A stretch of 64,000 bases of DNA from Pseudooceanicola pacificus (GTDB lineage Bacteria > Pseudomonadota > Alphaproteobacteria > Rhodobacterales > Rhodobacteraceae), in the NCBI RefSeq assembly GCF_009789075.1, contig NZ_WNXQ01000002.1:124001-188000 (forward strand), given 5' to 3'. Shown in pieces: positions 34,992 through 43,437 of this stretch. The position numbers and the translations under genes are program-made. Position 1 is the stretch's first letter, and every line of letters begins with the position of its first letter. A model generated the notes under the pieces. That model ran no database searches and was not told where the DNA came from. It saw only the letters and a program-made list of their open reading frames with translations.

Positions 34992-36455
34992 ATGACAGCC
35001 GCTCCCGACCGCTGGCCGTTGATGTCGACCTTGCCCCCGGATGATCGCAGAGACCTCAAGCTGCGCGCCATGCAGGCGATCATCGACACCATCCGCGAGC
35101 ACGAGGTCCCGCCCGGCACCCGTCTGCCTTCGACCCGGAGCCTGTCCCGGCGTCTCGGGATTTCCCGCAACACGGCCATCGCGGCGATCGAGGCGATGGC
35201 CGAACAGGGTGTCGTCGAGATCAGGAACCGATCGGGGTGCTACGTGGCCAGCAACCCGCTGGCCCCCGCAAGACTCCCAAACGGGCGGACGCCGGCCATG
35301 CCGTCCCCGGCCCGGGACTGGCTGCGCCGCTTTTCGGTCGTGCTGCCCGAGGCAAGCCCCCGTCCGCCCACGGCAGAGTTCGATTTCACCTATGGCCAGT
35401 TCGACCCCACGCTCTTTCCGACGAACCCGTGGCGCGCGTGCGAGCGCCGCGCCTTGGCCGTGACGGAGATCGAGGCCTGGGCCCGCGATACCGGCGATGC
35501 CGATGATCCGATGCTGGTCGACTACCTCATCAGCACCGTGCTGGCCCGCCAGGGCATCCGCGCCCGCCCGGAGGAGGTGATCGTGACGCTCGGCGGCCAG
35601 CAGGGGCGATTCCTGGTGGCGCAGCTCCTGGCGGGGCAGGGCACGACCACCGGCTTCGAGAACCCCGGAATGCTCGAAACGCGGCAGGTGCTCGAACTGA
35701 TGCCGACCCGGGCCCTCAGCTTGCCGATGGACGACGACGGGGTGATCGCCGGGCCCGAGGTGGAAGCCTGTGACACGATCTTCCTGACCCCCGGCCACCA
35801 ATGCCCCACCACGGCGGTCATGCCGCTCGACCGGCGCGAGGCGCTGCTCGACTGCGCGACGCGCGCAGACACCATCGTCGTCGAGGATACGTTCGAGGTC
35901 GAATTGCTGCCGGACCCGCTACCGGCCCTCCACGGGCTGGACCGGACGGGCCGGGTGATCCACATCGGCAGCATGTCGAAGCTGATCGCGCCGGGCCTGC
36001 GCATGGGCTACGTCGTCGCGCCGGCCGAAGTCACAAGGCAGCTGCGCGCATTGCGGCGGCTGATGCACCGCCATCCGCCGGGCAACAACCAGCGCGCGCT
36101 GGCCCTGTTTCTTGCGCATGGCCATTACGGCGCCTTCCTGCGACGGGCCTACCGGGTTCTTGGCGAACGGAATGACCGGATGTGTGCGGCGCTTGCCCGG
36201 CACCTGCCCGAGATGCAGGTCAGACATCGTCGTGGCGCCTCGACATTCTGGATGACCTTGCCCTCGCCGGTGCCCGATCAGGCCCTGGCCGCGCGTGCCG
36301 CCAGCGAGAACCTCTCCGTCCGCCCGTCGGTTCACTTCTTCGATGCTCAAAAAGGCGGCATTGGCCATCTTCAGCTTTCGGTGTCGAACCTGCCGGCAGA
36401 ACGCATCGAGGAGGGCGTGAAACGGTTGTCCCGCGTGCTTCGGGGGGTGTTGTAG
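34992..36455 (+). CDS. MocR-family regulator (GntR HTH plus aminotransferase domain)
   Basis: A 487-residue PLP-binding transcription regulator. The N-terminal GntR winged HTH is seen in RLPSTRSLSRRLGISRNTAI (about residues 41-60). A linker follows, then a fold-type I aminotransferase domain, with the PLP lysine in HIGSMSKLIAPGLRMGYV and the aspartate in IVVEDTFEVEL. The ATG at 34992 gives MTAAPDRWPLMSTLPP; a TTG upstream at 34947 is less likely. MocR proteins usually control an adjacent operon by binding direct repeats; a 10-bp direct repeat (36472-36504) lies right behind the gene and before the ABC/nucleoside operon. The effector may be an amine or PLP-reactive metabolite. Confidence 0.88.
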   Translation: MTAAPDRWPLMSTLPPDDRRDLKLRAMQAIIDTIREHEVPPGTRLPSTRSLSRRLGISRNTAIAAIEAMAEQGVVEIRNRSGCYVASNPLAPARLPNGRTPAMPSPARDWLRRFSVVLPEASPRPPTAEFDFTYGQFDPTLFPTNPWRACERRALAVTEIEAWARDTGDADDPMLVDYLISTVLARQGIRARPEEVIVTLGGQQGRFLVAQLLAGQGTTTGFENPGMLETRQVLELMPTRALSLPMDDDGVIAGPEVEACDTIFLTPGHQCPTTAVMPLDRREALLDCATRADTIVVEDTFEVELLPDPLPALHGLDRTGRVIHIGSMSKLIAPGLRMGYVVAPAEVTRQLRALRRLMHRHPPGNNQRALALFLAHGHYGAFLRRAYRVLGERNDRMCAALARHLPEMQVRHRRGASTFWMTLPSPVPDQALAARAASENLSVRPSVHFFDAQKGGIGHLQLSVSNLPAERIEEGVKRLSRVLRGVL

Positions 36456-36471
36456 CCGCTGACACCGGGAT

Positions 36472-36504
36472 CTGGATCTTCAGGTAGAACAGAACTGGAT
36501 CTTC
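36472..36504 (+). promoter_or_regulatory. Direct-repeat operator before the ABC/nucleoside operon
   Basis: CTGGATCTTC appears at 36472-36481 and again at 36495-36504, 23 bases centre to centre, close to two helical turns, and 58 bases before the substrate-binding protein gene. Direct repeats are the known binding pattern for MocR regulators such as PdxR and GabR, and a MocR gene ends just 16 bases upstream. Confidence 0.55.
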
Positions 36505-36562
36505 CGGGCATTGGGGCGCCGGACATACTGGCCTCACCAAAACACACAACAGGGACACGACA

Positions 36563-37624
36563 ATGACCAAGAATCGCAAGGCGCCTGACGCGTCCTGCGG
36601 CCTGAACCGCCGTACCTTCCTGACGACCAGCCTCGGCGCCGCCGCCGTGACGGGTCTTGGCGCCCAGGCCTTCCTCACCGCCGGCCCCGCACGCGCGTCC
36701 GGCACCACGCCGCTCCGGGTCCAGTTCGACTGGCTGATGGGCAATGGCCAGATCGGCGACATCGTGGCCCGCGAGAAAGGCTACTTCGCCGAAGAGGGCC
36801 TGGACGTGGAATTCGCGCCCGGCGGCCCGAACGCCCAGACGCTGCCCCCCGTCCTGACCGGGCAGTCGCAGATGGCCGAGTTCTCCTCGACCGCCCAGTT
36901 CCTCGTGGCCGCCGGCGCAGGGCGTCCGGTCAAGCTCTTTGCCTGCGGCTACCAGTTCTCGCCCTACGCCTACATCTCGCTGCCGAAGTCGCCGATCCGC
37001 ACGCCGCAGGACCTTGTCGGCAAGACCATCGCAGTCAATCCCAACGGCCGCTTCACGCTCGACCTGATCATGAACCTGAACGGCATCGACAAGGATGACG
37101 TGCGTCTGATCACCCAGGGCGCCGACATGACGCCACTTCTGGTTGGCCAGGCCGACGCGGTCACGGGCTTCATGACCAACACCTCGGCGCTCGCGGCGCT
37201 TGGCCCGGATTACATCACGATGACCTCCGAGGATGCCGGGCTGGTGGGCTATGCGAATGCCTATTTCTCGACCCAGGAGGGGTTCGAGGAAAACAAGGAC
37301 GCGCTGACCAGGTACATCGCCGGCGCCGCCCGGGGCTGGGGCTGGGCCTTCGAGAACCGGACCGAGGCCGTCGACATCATGTGCGACGCCTATCCCAACC
37401 TGGACCGCGCGGTCGAACACAACACGGTCGACATCGTCATGAGCATCGCCTTCGGACCCGACACCAAGACCCACGGCTGGGGATGGTTCGACAAGTCCAA
37501 ACTGGAACGCCAGGTCGAAATCTTCAACTCCGGCAATGGCTTCATCGAGGGAGTCCCGGTGGTCGAGAACGTGGTGACCCATGAGATCCTCGAAGCCACC
37601 AGCGACGTGCGCCCCAAGCTCTGA
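36563..37624 (+). CDS. ABC transporter substrate-binding protein, NMT1/THI5 type
   Basis: A 353-residue periplasmic binding protein with a twin-arginine signal (LNRRTFLTTSLGAAAVTG). The mature part has the NMT1/THI5/SsuA pattern: LRVQFDWLMGNGQIGDIVA, EKGYFAEEGLDVEFAPGG, GQSQMAEFSSTAQFLVAAG. Such proteins bind pyrimidine precursors, thiamine-like compounds, nucleobases or sulfonates. Since nucleoside phosphorylase, isomerase, deaminase and aldolase genes follow, a nucleoside or nucleobase ligand is likely, but this is inference. It is first in an operon of at least seven genes with the ATPase 48 bases later. Confidence 0.85.
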   Translation: MTKNRKAPDASCGLNRRTFLTTSLGAAAVTGLGAQAFLTAGPARASGTTPLRVQFDWLMGNGQIGDIVAREKGYFAEEGLDVEFAPGGPNAQTLPPVLTGQSQMAEFSSTAQFLVAAGAGRPVKLFACGYQFSPYAYISLPKSPIRTPQDLVGKTIAVNPNGRFTLDLIMNLNGIDKDDVRLITQGADMTPLLVGQADAVTGFMTNTSALAALGPDYITMTSEDAGLVGYANAYFSTQEGFEENKDALTRYIAGAARGWGWAFENRTEAVDIMCDAYPNLDRAVEHNTVDIVMSIAFGPDTKTHGWGWFDKSKLERQVEIFNSGNGFIEGVPVVENVVTHEILEATSDVRPKL

Positions 37625-37672
37625 CAGCAGGACCACGACACGCCGCATCCCGAACCAGGAACGAGACAGACC

Positions 37673-38452
37673 ATGACGAGTAATGCCTTCACCCTCGACG
37701 ATGTCGGGGTGACTTTCGAAACGCCCGACGGGCCGCTGATCGCGGTCCAGGATGTGAAGATGGACGTGGAGAAAGGGCGCTTCGTCGTTCTGATCGGGCC
37801 CTCGGGATGCGGCAAATCCACCTTGCTGCGGGTCCTCTCGGACCTTCTGCCGGCATCTAAGGGCACCGCGCGGGTGTTCGGCGGCTCCGGTGCCCAGGCC
37901 CGCAAGGAACGCAGGCTTTCCTTCGTGTTCCAGGACGCGACGCTCCTTCCCTGGCGCAGCGTACTGGAGAATGTCCGCCTGCCGCTGCAGGTCGGTCGCT
38001 GGTCTCGGTTGAAGCGAGAGGCCAACGACCCGGCGGAGATGGTGCGCCTGGTCGGGCTGGAAGGACGCGAGAACGCCCTGCCGCACGAGCTTTCGGGCGG
38101 GCAACGCCAGCGCGTCGCCATCGCCCGGGCGCTGGTCACACGGCCCGACGTCCTGCTGATGGACGAGCCCTTCGGCGCCCTCGACGAGATTACGCGCGAC
38201 CGCCTGAACGACGAACTCCTCCGTATCTGGCGCGAAACCGGGACCACGATCGTCTTCGTCACCCATTCCCTGTCCGAGGCCGCATTCCTCGGACAGACCG
38301 TGGTGGTGATGGCGGCCAAGCCTGGCCGCATTCTCGACGTCATCGAACTCGACGCGCGCAAACCCGGTAACGAGATCGACCGCACCGGCGAGGCCTTCTT
38401 CGGGATCACCTCGGATCTGCGTCACCTTCTGGAACGGGCGGACGCAGCATGA
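37673..38452 (+). CDS. ABC transporter ATP-binding protein (SsuB/TauB type)
   Basis: A 259-residue import ATPase. Walker A GPSGCGKSTLLRVLSDL, Q-loop SFVFQDATLLPW, signature LSGGQRQRVAIARAL and Walker B VLLMDEPFGALD are all intact. It belongs to the nitrate/sulfonate/taurine/pyrimidine-precursor branch. It overlaps the permease gene by four bases. Confidence 0.93.
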   Translation: MTSNAFTLDDVGVTFETPDGPLIAVQDVKMDVEKGRFVVLIGPSGCGKSTLLRVLSDLLPASKGTARVFGGSGAQARKERRLSFVFQDATLLPWRSVLENVRLPLQVGRWSRLKREANDPAEMVRLVGLEGRENALPHELSGGQRQRVAIARALVTRPDVLLMDEPFGALDEITRDRLNDELLRIWRETGTTIVFVTHSLSEAAFLGQTVVVMAAKPGRILDVIELDARKPGNEIDRTGEAFFGITSDLRHLLERADAA

Positions 38453-39198
38453 AGAACAGGTTCGAATGGCTCTGGCCGGTGGCCGGCTTCGTCTCGCTCA
38501 TCGTCCTGTGGTGGGGTCTTATCGTTGTCCGGGACGTGCCCAAGTACATCGCCCCGAAACCGGGCGCTGTCTGGGCCTCGCTGGTCGACAACGCGTCGCT
38601 GCTGCTCGACAATCTCTGGCCGACGGCAACGGCGGCTCTGGGCGGGTTCATCATCGGCAACCTGATCGCCGTGATCCTTGCCACGATCTTCGTCCACTCG
38701 GCGAGGGCACGAAAGATGTACTTCCCGGTGGTGGTCGTCTTCAACACGATCCCGATCATCGCCCTGTCGCCGATCCTGATCCTGATCTTCGGCTTGACCC
38801 TGACGTCGAAGATGATCGTGGCGGCCATCATCTGCCTGTTTCCGACGCTGGTGAACATGCTGCGCGGTTTCGAATCCGTCTCGTCGTCGGAGCTGGAACT
38901 GATGCGCGTCATGTCGGCCTCCAGGACCGAGGTCTTCCTGCGCCTGCGCCTGCCGCGTTCGGTGCCCTTCCTCTTCGCGGCCCTGAAGATCGCGGCGACC
39001 TCTTGCGTGATCGGCGCGATCGTCTCGGAATGGATCGGCGCCGAAAAGGGCCTGGGTGTGCTGATCATCCAGACGACTTTCGACTACCGGACCGAGCTGC
39101 TCTACGCGGCCATCGCCGTCTCTTCGGCCCTCGCCCTCGTTCTCTTCATGGCCGTGACCTTGGCCGAACGTTTCCTCGTGCGCTGGCGCACCAATTAA
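38449..39198 (+). CDS. ABC transporter permease (SsuC/TauC type)
   Basis: A 249-residue inner membrane protein with about six helices. The EAA-type loop for contact with the ATPase is seen at SASRTEVFLRLRLPRSVPFL. It pairs with the preceding ATPase and NMT1-type binding protein to form one importer. The nucleoside phosphorylase begins 14 bases after the stop, so uptake and breakdown are on one transcript. Confidence 0.92.
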   Translation: MKNRFEWLWPVAGFVSLIVLWWGLIVVRDVPKYIAPKPGAVWASLVDNASLLLDNLWPTATAALGGFIIGNLIAVILATIFVHSARARKMYFPVVVVFNTIPIIALSPILILIFGLTLTSKMIVAAIICLFPTLVNMLRGFESVSSSELELMRVMSASRTEVFLRLRLPRSVPFLFAALKIAATSCVIGAIVSEWIGAEKGLGVLIIQTTFDYRTELLYAAIAVSSALALVLFMAVTLAERFLVRWRTN

Positions 39199-39212
39199 GA
39201 CCGGAGTTTTCC

Positions 39213-40046
39213 ATGACCGACACGTCCCCCAAGCCGACGGCGACCAGCGGCGACATGAAACGGCTGCTGGCGCTCGAAGCGCTGGACATGCCGAAATACG
39301 TGCTGATGCCGGGCGATCCCGAACGCATCGACCTGATGGCCAGCCAGTGGAAGGATGCCCGGGTGATCCAGCTTCCCCGTGGCTACCGCGCGGCGTCGGG
39401 CACTTTCGACGGGCAGCGGATCGGCGCCATCTCGACCTCGATCGGCGCGCCGTCGCTTGAACTGGTGTTCACCGACATGGCCCGCCTCGGGGTGCATACC
39501 TATCTGCGCGTCGGCACCTGCGGAACACTGCGCGAGGACATCGCCACCAACAGCCTCATCATCAACGACAGCGCGGTGCGCCTGGACGGCACGACCAATT
39601 TCTACGCCCGGGCCGAATACCCGGCGACCGCGTCGCACGAGGTCACGATAGCCCTCTGCGAGGCCGTCCAGTCCCTGGGCGAACCGCTGCATGTCGGGAC
39701 CGGCTGCACCTCAGGCTCGTTCCTGGCGGGGCAGGGCCGCCCCGGCCTCAACAACTTCCTGTCCGCCGAGGGCGAGAGGATATTTGCCGAGATGACGCAG
39801 CTCGGCGTGCTGAACTTCGAGATGGAAACATCCTCCCTCCTGACGCTCGCGCGGATCTTCGGTTTCCGGGCCGGGGCCGTGGTGTCGGTCATCGCCAACC
39901 GGATCACCGGGGTCTGGGGCGACGAAGGCGGCATCGAGAAGGCCTGCCTGGCAGGAGCCGGGGCGCTGGCGCGGCTGTCCCGCTGGGACGCGGCTGCCGC
40001 CGCCGCCGGGCGCAAGGTGCTGACCCTCTCGGACATGAAGTGCTGA
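39213..40046 (+). CDS. Nucleoside phosphorylase, uridine phosphorylase family
   Basis: A 277-residue NP-I family phosphorylase that would split a nucleoside with phosphate to base and (deoxy)ribose-1-phosphate. It has MPGDPERIDLMA (phosphate binding), RVGTCGTLREDI, NDSAVRLDGTTNFYAR and the sugar-binding LNFEMETSSLLTLARIFGF, closest in pattern to uridine phosphorylase; 5'-deoxy or methylthio nucleosides are possible substrates in this context. ATG 39213 follows CGGAG. The next gene is an MtnA-like isomerase that would use the sugar-1-phosphate. Confidence 0.85.
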   Translation: MTDTSPKPTATSGDMKRLLALEALDMPKYVLMPGDPERIDLMASQWKDARVIQLPRGYRAASGTFDGQRIGAISTSIGAPSLELVFTDMARLGVHTYLRVGTCGTLREDIATNSLIINDSAVRLDGTTNFYARAEYPATASHEVTIALCEAVQSLGEPLHVGTGCTSGSFLAGQGRPGLNNFLSAEGERIFAEMTQLGVLNFEMETSSLLTLARIFGFRAGAVVSVIANRITGVWGDEGGIEKACLAGAGALARLSRWDAAAAAAGRKVLTLSDMKC

Positions 40047-40054
40047 GACGCGAA

Positions 40055-41080
40055 ATGACACTGATTGAAACGATCCCCGAACCTACCCTCATGCGCGAAA
40101 GCGTGCTGATCGAGGCCGACCGCGTCCGTATTCTCGACCGCCGCATTTTCCCGCTCGAAAAGCAGTTCGTCGACTGCCCCGACGTGGAAAGCGTGGCACA
40201 GGCCATCGAGGCGATGGTGACGCAGAGCATGGGGCCCTTCCTGGCCGCCACCGCCGCCATGGTCCTCGCGGCCCGCGAGGCACAGGACCTGGCCCCGACA
40301 GGCCGGTGCGAGGCGATGCAGGTGGCAGCCAAGCGCCTGCGCGACACCCGCCCGACCAACAACGCCATCCGCGACGGTATGGCTGCCCTGCTGGACCAGA
40401 TGCCCGCGCTGGCTGAAAACGCCGCATTCGGCGCCGCGACGGAGGAGGCCGTGCGCAGGCTCTGGGCCGACCGCCGCGCCCGCAGCGCGTCCCTGGGCGA
40501 TGCCGCCGCCAGCCTCGTGCGGGACGGCGACACGATCCTGACCCATTGCTGGGGCGAAACCAGCATCATCGCCATGCTCGAATCCTGCCTGCGGAGCGGC
40601 AAGCGGGTCTCGGTCATCTGCACCGAGACGCGGCCCTACCTCCAGGGGTCGCGGCTGACGGCCCATTCCGTGGCCGAGATGGGCATCCCCACAACGGTCA
40701 TCACCGACGGCATGGCGGCTCATGCGATGGCCAGCGGCATGGTCTCGCGGTTCATGACCGCTGCGGACCGGGTGACGCTTTCGGGCCATGTCTTCAACAA
40801 GGTCGGCACGTTCCAGATCGCCATCGCGGCCCGCGCCCTTGGCGTGCCCTTCGTCGCCATGGTCCAGGAGCCGGATCGCCTTGCGCCGGGTCCGGAGGAC
40901 GTACGCAACGAGATGCGCGACGGCGAGGAGGTGCTGAATTGCCTCGGCCAGCGCACCGGCACGCCGCTGGCGAAAGGCTGGTATCCCGCCTTCGACGTCA
41001 CCCCGCCCGAATATGTCTCTGCAGTTGCGACCAGCCGGGGGGTATTCTCTTCCTTCGCGCTGGAGCAGGTCTTCGCGTGA
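40055..41080 (+). CDS. MtnA/eIF2B-family sugar-1-phosphate isomerase
   Basis: A 341-residue member of the MtnA / eIF-2B alpha family. Relatives isomerise 5-methylthioribose-1-phosphate, 5-deoxyribose-1-phosphate or ribose-1,5-bisphosphate to the ribulose form. The catalytic cysteine lies in ILTHCWGETSI, followed by CTETRPYLQGSRLTAHS and the catalytic aspartate in VITDGMAAHAM; FNKVGTFQIAIAARALGVPF replaces the usual NKIGTY segment. The family match is good but the active-site surroundings (CWGE instead of CNTG/CNAG) differ from typical MtnA, so substrate may differ. It starts eight bases after the phosphorylase, and overlaps the amidohydrolase by four bases. Confidence 0.8.
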   Translation: MTLIETIPEPTLMRESVLIEADRVRILDRRIFPLEKQFVDCPDVESVAQAIEAMVTQSMGPFLAATAAMVLAAREAQDLAPTGRCEAMQVAAKRLRDTRPTNNAIRDGMAALLDQMPALAENAAFGAATEEAVRRLWADRRARSASLGDAAASLVRDGDTILTHCWGETSIIAMLESCLRSGKRVSVICTETRPYLQGSRLTAHSVAEMGIPTTVITDGMAAHAMASGMVSRFMTAADRVTLSGHVFNKVGTFQIAIAARALGVPFVAMVQEPDRLAPGPEDVRNEMRDGEEVLNCLGQRTGTPLAKGWYPAFDVTPPEYVSAVATSRGVFSSFALEQVFA

Positions 41081-42567
41081 CACGCCCCCTGCGCCTGAGC
41101 GGCGGCCGTGTCTGGACGGGAGAGGGGGGCGCGGCGCAGCTCTGCGACCTCCTCATCGCCGGCGACCGGGTCGAGGCTCTGCTCGATCCCGGTGCGCCGG
41201 GTCATCCCGACTGGCAGGTTGTCGATGCCGGCGGTTGCCTGATCCTGCCGCCCTTTTACAACGCGCATGTCCATGCCGGGTCGGCACTGGCGCGCGGCAC
41301 CGAGGATTCCCTGCCGCTGGAGCTGTGGTCGTTCTGGGCCATCGGCATCGGCAGTGCCGCCTCCGAGGCCCAGTTCGAATGCGCCATGAAGCTGACCGCG
41401 ATCGAGATGATCCGCGGCGGCATCGGCGGCTACACGGATCACGCGCCCCAGGCGCGCCGGGCAGGGATCGCCCTGCGTGTCCACCGTCAGAGCGGCATGC
41501 GGATCGGCTATGCCCCGTTCTTCGCCGACCTCTGGGACGAGGATATCCTCGACATCCCGGCCGACCGCGCGGTGCTGCGACGTCTCGGCCTGCCGGTCCC
41601 CGCGACGCCGGATGGCATCGGCCAGCTCTTCCGGGGCCTCGCCGCCGAGCTTGCGGGCAGCCGCGTCCATCTGCTCTTGGGTCCGAACGCGCCGCAGCGC
41701 AGTTCGGACCTGTTGCTCGATGCATGGGGCGCGCTGTCGGACGAACTCGGCATTGGCAGCCATACGCACCTGCTTGAGACATTTCCCCAGGCCGACCTCG
41801 CGGCGCGGCGCTGGCCGGGCGGGGTGCTCGACGCACTTCGGCAGCGCGGGCTGGCCGGGCCGGGCTTTTCCGGCGCCCATGCGATCTGGCTGACCGACCG
41901 GGATTACGCCGACATGGCGCAACGGGGCATGATGGCGGTGCACAACCCGCTGTCCAACCTCATGCTCGGTTCGGGACAGATGCGCCTGCGGGCGGCCCTG
42001 TCGGCCGGGGTACGGGTCGGGCTCGGCACCGATTGCTGCAACACCGCCGGGCGCTACGACATGTTCGAGACGATGCGCCACGCGCTGGTGAACGGCCGGA
42101 CCCCGGGCAGCGACTTCACGACGTGGATCCGCCCGGAGGAGGTCCTGCGCGCTGCTGCCTGCGACGGCTGGGCCGCCCTCGGGCCGTCCGAGGAGCCCAG
42201 GCGCATCGCGCCCGGTGCCGCGGCCGACCTGCAGATCATCGACCGCAGAGGGCACGGCCTTGCCGGGACAGCTCCCGACGCGCGCGGCCTTGTCAGCCAG
42301 GGTCACGGCGGAGCGGTGCGCGACCTGATGATCGCGGGCGACTGGCTCATGCGCGACGGCGTGGTGCGGGTCTTCGACGAGGCTGCCGTGCTGAGCGAGG
42401 CCGCTGACGCTGCAGAAGCTCTGCGCCAGTCCAGCCGCGAAATCACCTCGGCCCTGCCAGGCCTCGTACCGGCCTACCTGGACTGGCAGTCCAGGCGCTT
42501 CGCCCCCGCGGCCTGTCCCGGTTGCGGCGGCCTTCATCCCCCGGCTGCAAGAGACGGAAATGACTGA
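41077..42567 (+). CDS. Amidohydrolase, nucleoside/nucleobase deaminase type
   Basis: A 496-residue metal-dependent amidohydrolase of the cytosine deaminase / chlorohydrolase / MTA-SAH deaminase group. Metal ligands appear in order: YNAHVHAGSAL (HxH), SHTHLLETFP, GAHAIWLTD and the aspartate in GLGTDCCNT. It likely deaminates the imported nucleoside or its base (for example 5'-deoxyadenosine or MTA to the inosine form) before phosphorolysis. GTG 41077 overlaps the isomerase stop as GTGA. Its C-terminal tail (about residues 465-496) has extra cysteines (ACPGCGGLHPP), unusual for the family. It overlaps the aldolase by eight bases. Confidence 0.82.
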   Translation: MTRPLRLSGGRVWTGEGGAAQLCDLLIAGDRVEALLDPGAPGHPDWQVVDAGGCLILPPFYNAHVHAGSALARGTEDSLPLELWSFWAIGIGSAASEAQFECAMKLTAIEMIRGGIGGYTDHAPQARRAGIALRVHRQSGMRIGYAPFFADLWDEDILDIPADRAVLRRLGLPVPATPDGIGQLFRGLAAELAGSRVHLLLGPNAPQRSSDLLLDAWGALSDELGIGSHTHLLETFPQADLAARRWPGGVLDALRQRGLAGPGFSGAHAIWLTDRDYADMAQRGMMAVHNPLSNLMLGSGQMRLRAALSAGVRVGLGTDCCNTAGRYDMFETMRHALVNGRTPGSDFTTWIRPEEVLRAAACDGWAALGPSEEPRRIAPGAAADLQIIDRRGHGLAGTAPDARGLVSQGHGGAVRDLMIAGDWLMRDGVVRVFDEAAVLSEAADAAEALRQSSREITSALPGLVPAYLDWQSRRFAPAACPGCGGLHPPAARDGND

Positions 42568-43198
42568 CCTCGTGAGTGAACGACAGCGCGTCATCGACAC
42601 GGCGCGCGCCATGAATGCCTCCGGGCTGAACCGGGGCACCTCGGGCAATGTCAGCCTGCGCTGTGCCGGGGGGTTCCTGATCACACCCACGGGCATGGCC
42701 TATGATGGACTGACCCCCGAGGACATCGTGCTGGTCGCCATGGACGGCACCCCGCAGGGGACGCGCAAGCCATCCAGCGAATGGCGCTTTCACCGTGACA
42801 TCCTGGCGGAGCGCCCGGACCTGAATGCGGTTGTCCATACCCACGCGACCCATTGCACCGCCGTTGCCATCCTCGGCGTGCCGATCCCCGCCTTGCACTA
42901 TTCGATTGCCGCCGCGGGCGGCCACGACATCCGCTGTGCCCCCTACGAGATCTTCGGAAGCCAGGAACTGGCCGTTTCGGTCGTGGCGGCCCTGAAGGAC
43001 CGTCGGGCCTGTCTGATGGCCCATCACGGCATGATCGCCTGCCACGCCACGCCCGAACGCGCCCTGGCGCTTGCCGGAACCATCGAGGAACTGGCCCGCC
43101 TCTACCTGCTCTGCCGCGCCGCCGGGGAGGTCCCGGTCCTCGCCCCCCAAGCGATGGCCGAGGTTCTGGAACGCTTCGGGACCTACGGGCAGCAGTAG
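42560..43198 (+). CDS. Class II aldolase (fuculose-1-phosphate aldolase type)
   Basis: A 212-residue zinc aldolase that should cleave a ketose-1-phosphate to DHAP and an aldehyde. The phosphate-binding NRGTSGNVSLR, catalytic glutamate in PSSEWRFHRDI, zinc ligands in VHTHATHCTAV and the third histidine in MAHHGMIA are all present. In the DHAP shunt of other bacteria the Ald2 enzyme of this family acts on 5-deoxyribulose-1-phosphate or methylthioribulose-1-phosphate. It is the last gene of the plus-strand operon. Confidence 0.87.
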   Translation: MTDLVSERQRVIDTARAMNASGLNRGTSGNVSLRCAGGFLITPTGMAYDGLTPEDIVLVAMDGTPQGTRKPSSEWRFHRDILAERPDLNAVVHTHATHCTAVAILGVPIPALHYSIAAAGGHDIRCAPYEIFGSQELAVSVVAALKDRRACLMAHHGMIACHATPERALALAGTIEELARLYLLCRAAGEVPVLAPQAMAEVLERFGTYGQQ

Positions 43199-43259
43199 CG
43201 AACGGGAGGGGGGCGGCGTCCGCCGTGCGTCAGGCCCGGGCGTTCGTCCCGAAGCGTGG

Positions 43260-43430
43260 TCAGTTCGCGACGCCGATGGGAAGCACGGCCTTGCCATTGA
43301 TCCGGGGCGGACCTTCGCCGAAGTGTGACTGAATGGCAGCCAAGGGCCGGTCCTCGGGATCGTTGATTATGCCGTCGATCCCGAAGAAATGGCTCGCACC
43401 CAGGAAGCCGTCGATATGGAGCCGCAGCAC
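43260..43430 (-). CDS. Small ORF or 3' gene remnant after the nucleoside permease
   Basis: An open frame of 56 codons from GTG 43430 to TGA, just 8 bases past the stop of the permease. It reads VLRLHIDGFLGASHFFGIDG then IINDPEDRPLAA and ends KAVLPIGVAN. Codon use is GC-rich at third positions, so it looks like real coding DNA, but I recognise no family and there is no strong ribosome site. It may be the tail of a gene whose front was deleted, or a small gene of the nucleoside operon. Confidence 0.35.
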   Translation of the reverse strand: MLRLHIDGFLGASHFFGIDGIINDPEDRPLAAIQSHFGEGPPRINGKAVLPIGVAN

Positions 43431-43437
43431 GGCCGCG

